NCBI GenBank assembly: GCA_946222055.1 | Contig: CAMIEW010000038.1 | Location: forward strand, 1 to 7,539 | Direction: 5' to 3' | From: an uncultured Porphyromonas sp. | GTDB lineage: Bacteria; Bacteroidota; Bacteroidia; Bacteroidales; Porphyromonadaceae | Length of the DNA stretch: 7,539 bases | Shown here: piece by piece, positions 7,521 through 7,539 of the stretch | Layout: each line of letters starts with the position of its first letter | Position numbering within the stretch: position 1 is the stretch's first letter | Notes under the pieces: model-generated | The model's input: only the letters and a program-made list of their open reading frames with translations | What the model was told of the DNA's origin: nothing | Database searches by the model: none | Position numbers and translations under genes: made by a program

Positions 7521-7539
7521 ACTAATACCGGTATTAGTC

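Larger units (their letters stand above)
7456..7539. repeat. Tandem array of four 16-bp palindromes, 22-bp period (cut by window end)
   Basis: Four copies of a CTAATACCGGTATTAG-like palindrome lie at 7456-7471, 7478-7493, 7500-7515 and 7522-7537. Their centres are at 7463.5, 7485.5, 7507.5 and 7529.5, exactly 22 bp apart each time. The 6-base spacers (TCGCAT, TGTCAA, ATTTGA) are not conserved. Copy 4 is a perfect palindrome, extending to 20 bp over 7520-7539. Copies 1 and 2 each have one mismatched pair and are exact reverse complements of each other. Copy 3 keeps the left half but is degenerate in the right half. Conserved palindromes with variable spacers at about two helical turns suggest stacked sites for a dimeric DNA-binding protein. 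A minisatellite or MITE-internal repeat is the alternative; tandem repeats inside MITEs are known in P. gingivalis. The array may continue beyond the window. Confidence 0.9.

Noticed and set aside
7456..7539. CRISPR array
   Set aside because: Repeats of 16 bp with 6-base spacers are far too short, and the units are full palindromes; no cas gene is present.

Overview
The window looks like chromosomal DNA from a Bacteroidota bacterium, most likely Porphyromonas or a close relative. It carries an SprA/Sov-type translocon of the type IX secretion system (T9SS), which is restricted to this phylum, directly downstream of ruvA. The genes have no obvious Shine-Dalgarno sequences, and the candidate promoters match the Bacteroidota -7 box (TAnnTTTG). 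The genus call is inference from protein resemblance and cannot be proved from this window.

Layout from left to right: a leader of about 200 bases with two candidate -7 boxes; a plus-strand Lrp/AsnC-family regulator gene (200-676); then, convergent with it and overlapping it by 4 bases, a 6-kb minus-strand gene for the SprA/Sov outer-membrane translocon (673-6672). The ruvA gene (6691-7308) lies 18 bases upstream of sprA on the same strand, so ruvA and sprA are probably co-transcribed. A non-coding stretch (7309-7539) follows. Its outer end holds four copies of a 16-bp palindrome whose centres are exactly 22 bp apart. The window edge cuts the array after the fourth copy.

Functionally these are mostly housekeeping and core genes. 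RuvA acts in Holliday-junction branch migration, SprA is the outer-membrane channel through which T9SS substrates leave the cell, and the Lrp-like protein is a transcription factor of unknown target. Nothing links the three mechanistically beyond position.

The least explained element is the 22-bp palindrome array. It could be a multi-site operator for a dimeric regulator, or part of a minisatellite or MITE-like repeat. The next most interesting point is the SprA protein. At 1999 residues it is clearly shorter than the SprA/Sov proteins I know (about 2400-2500), apparently because a conserved N-terminal region is absent. I see no rRNA, tRNA, CRISPR array, transposase or toxin-antitoxin gene, and no convincing new multi-gene system.
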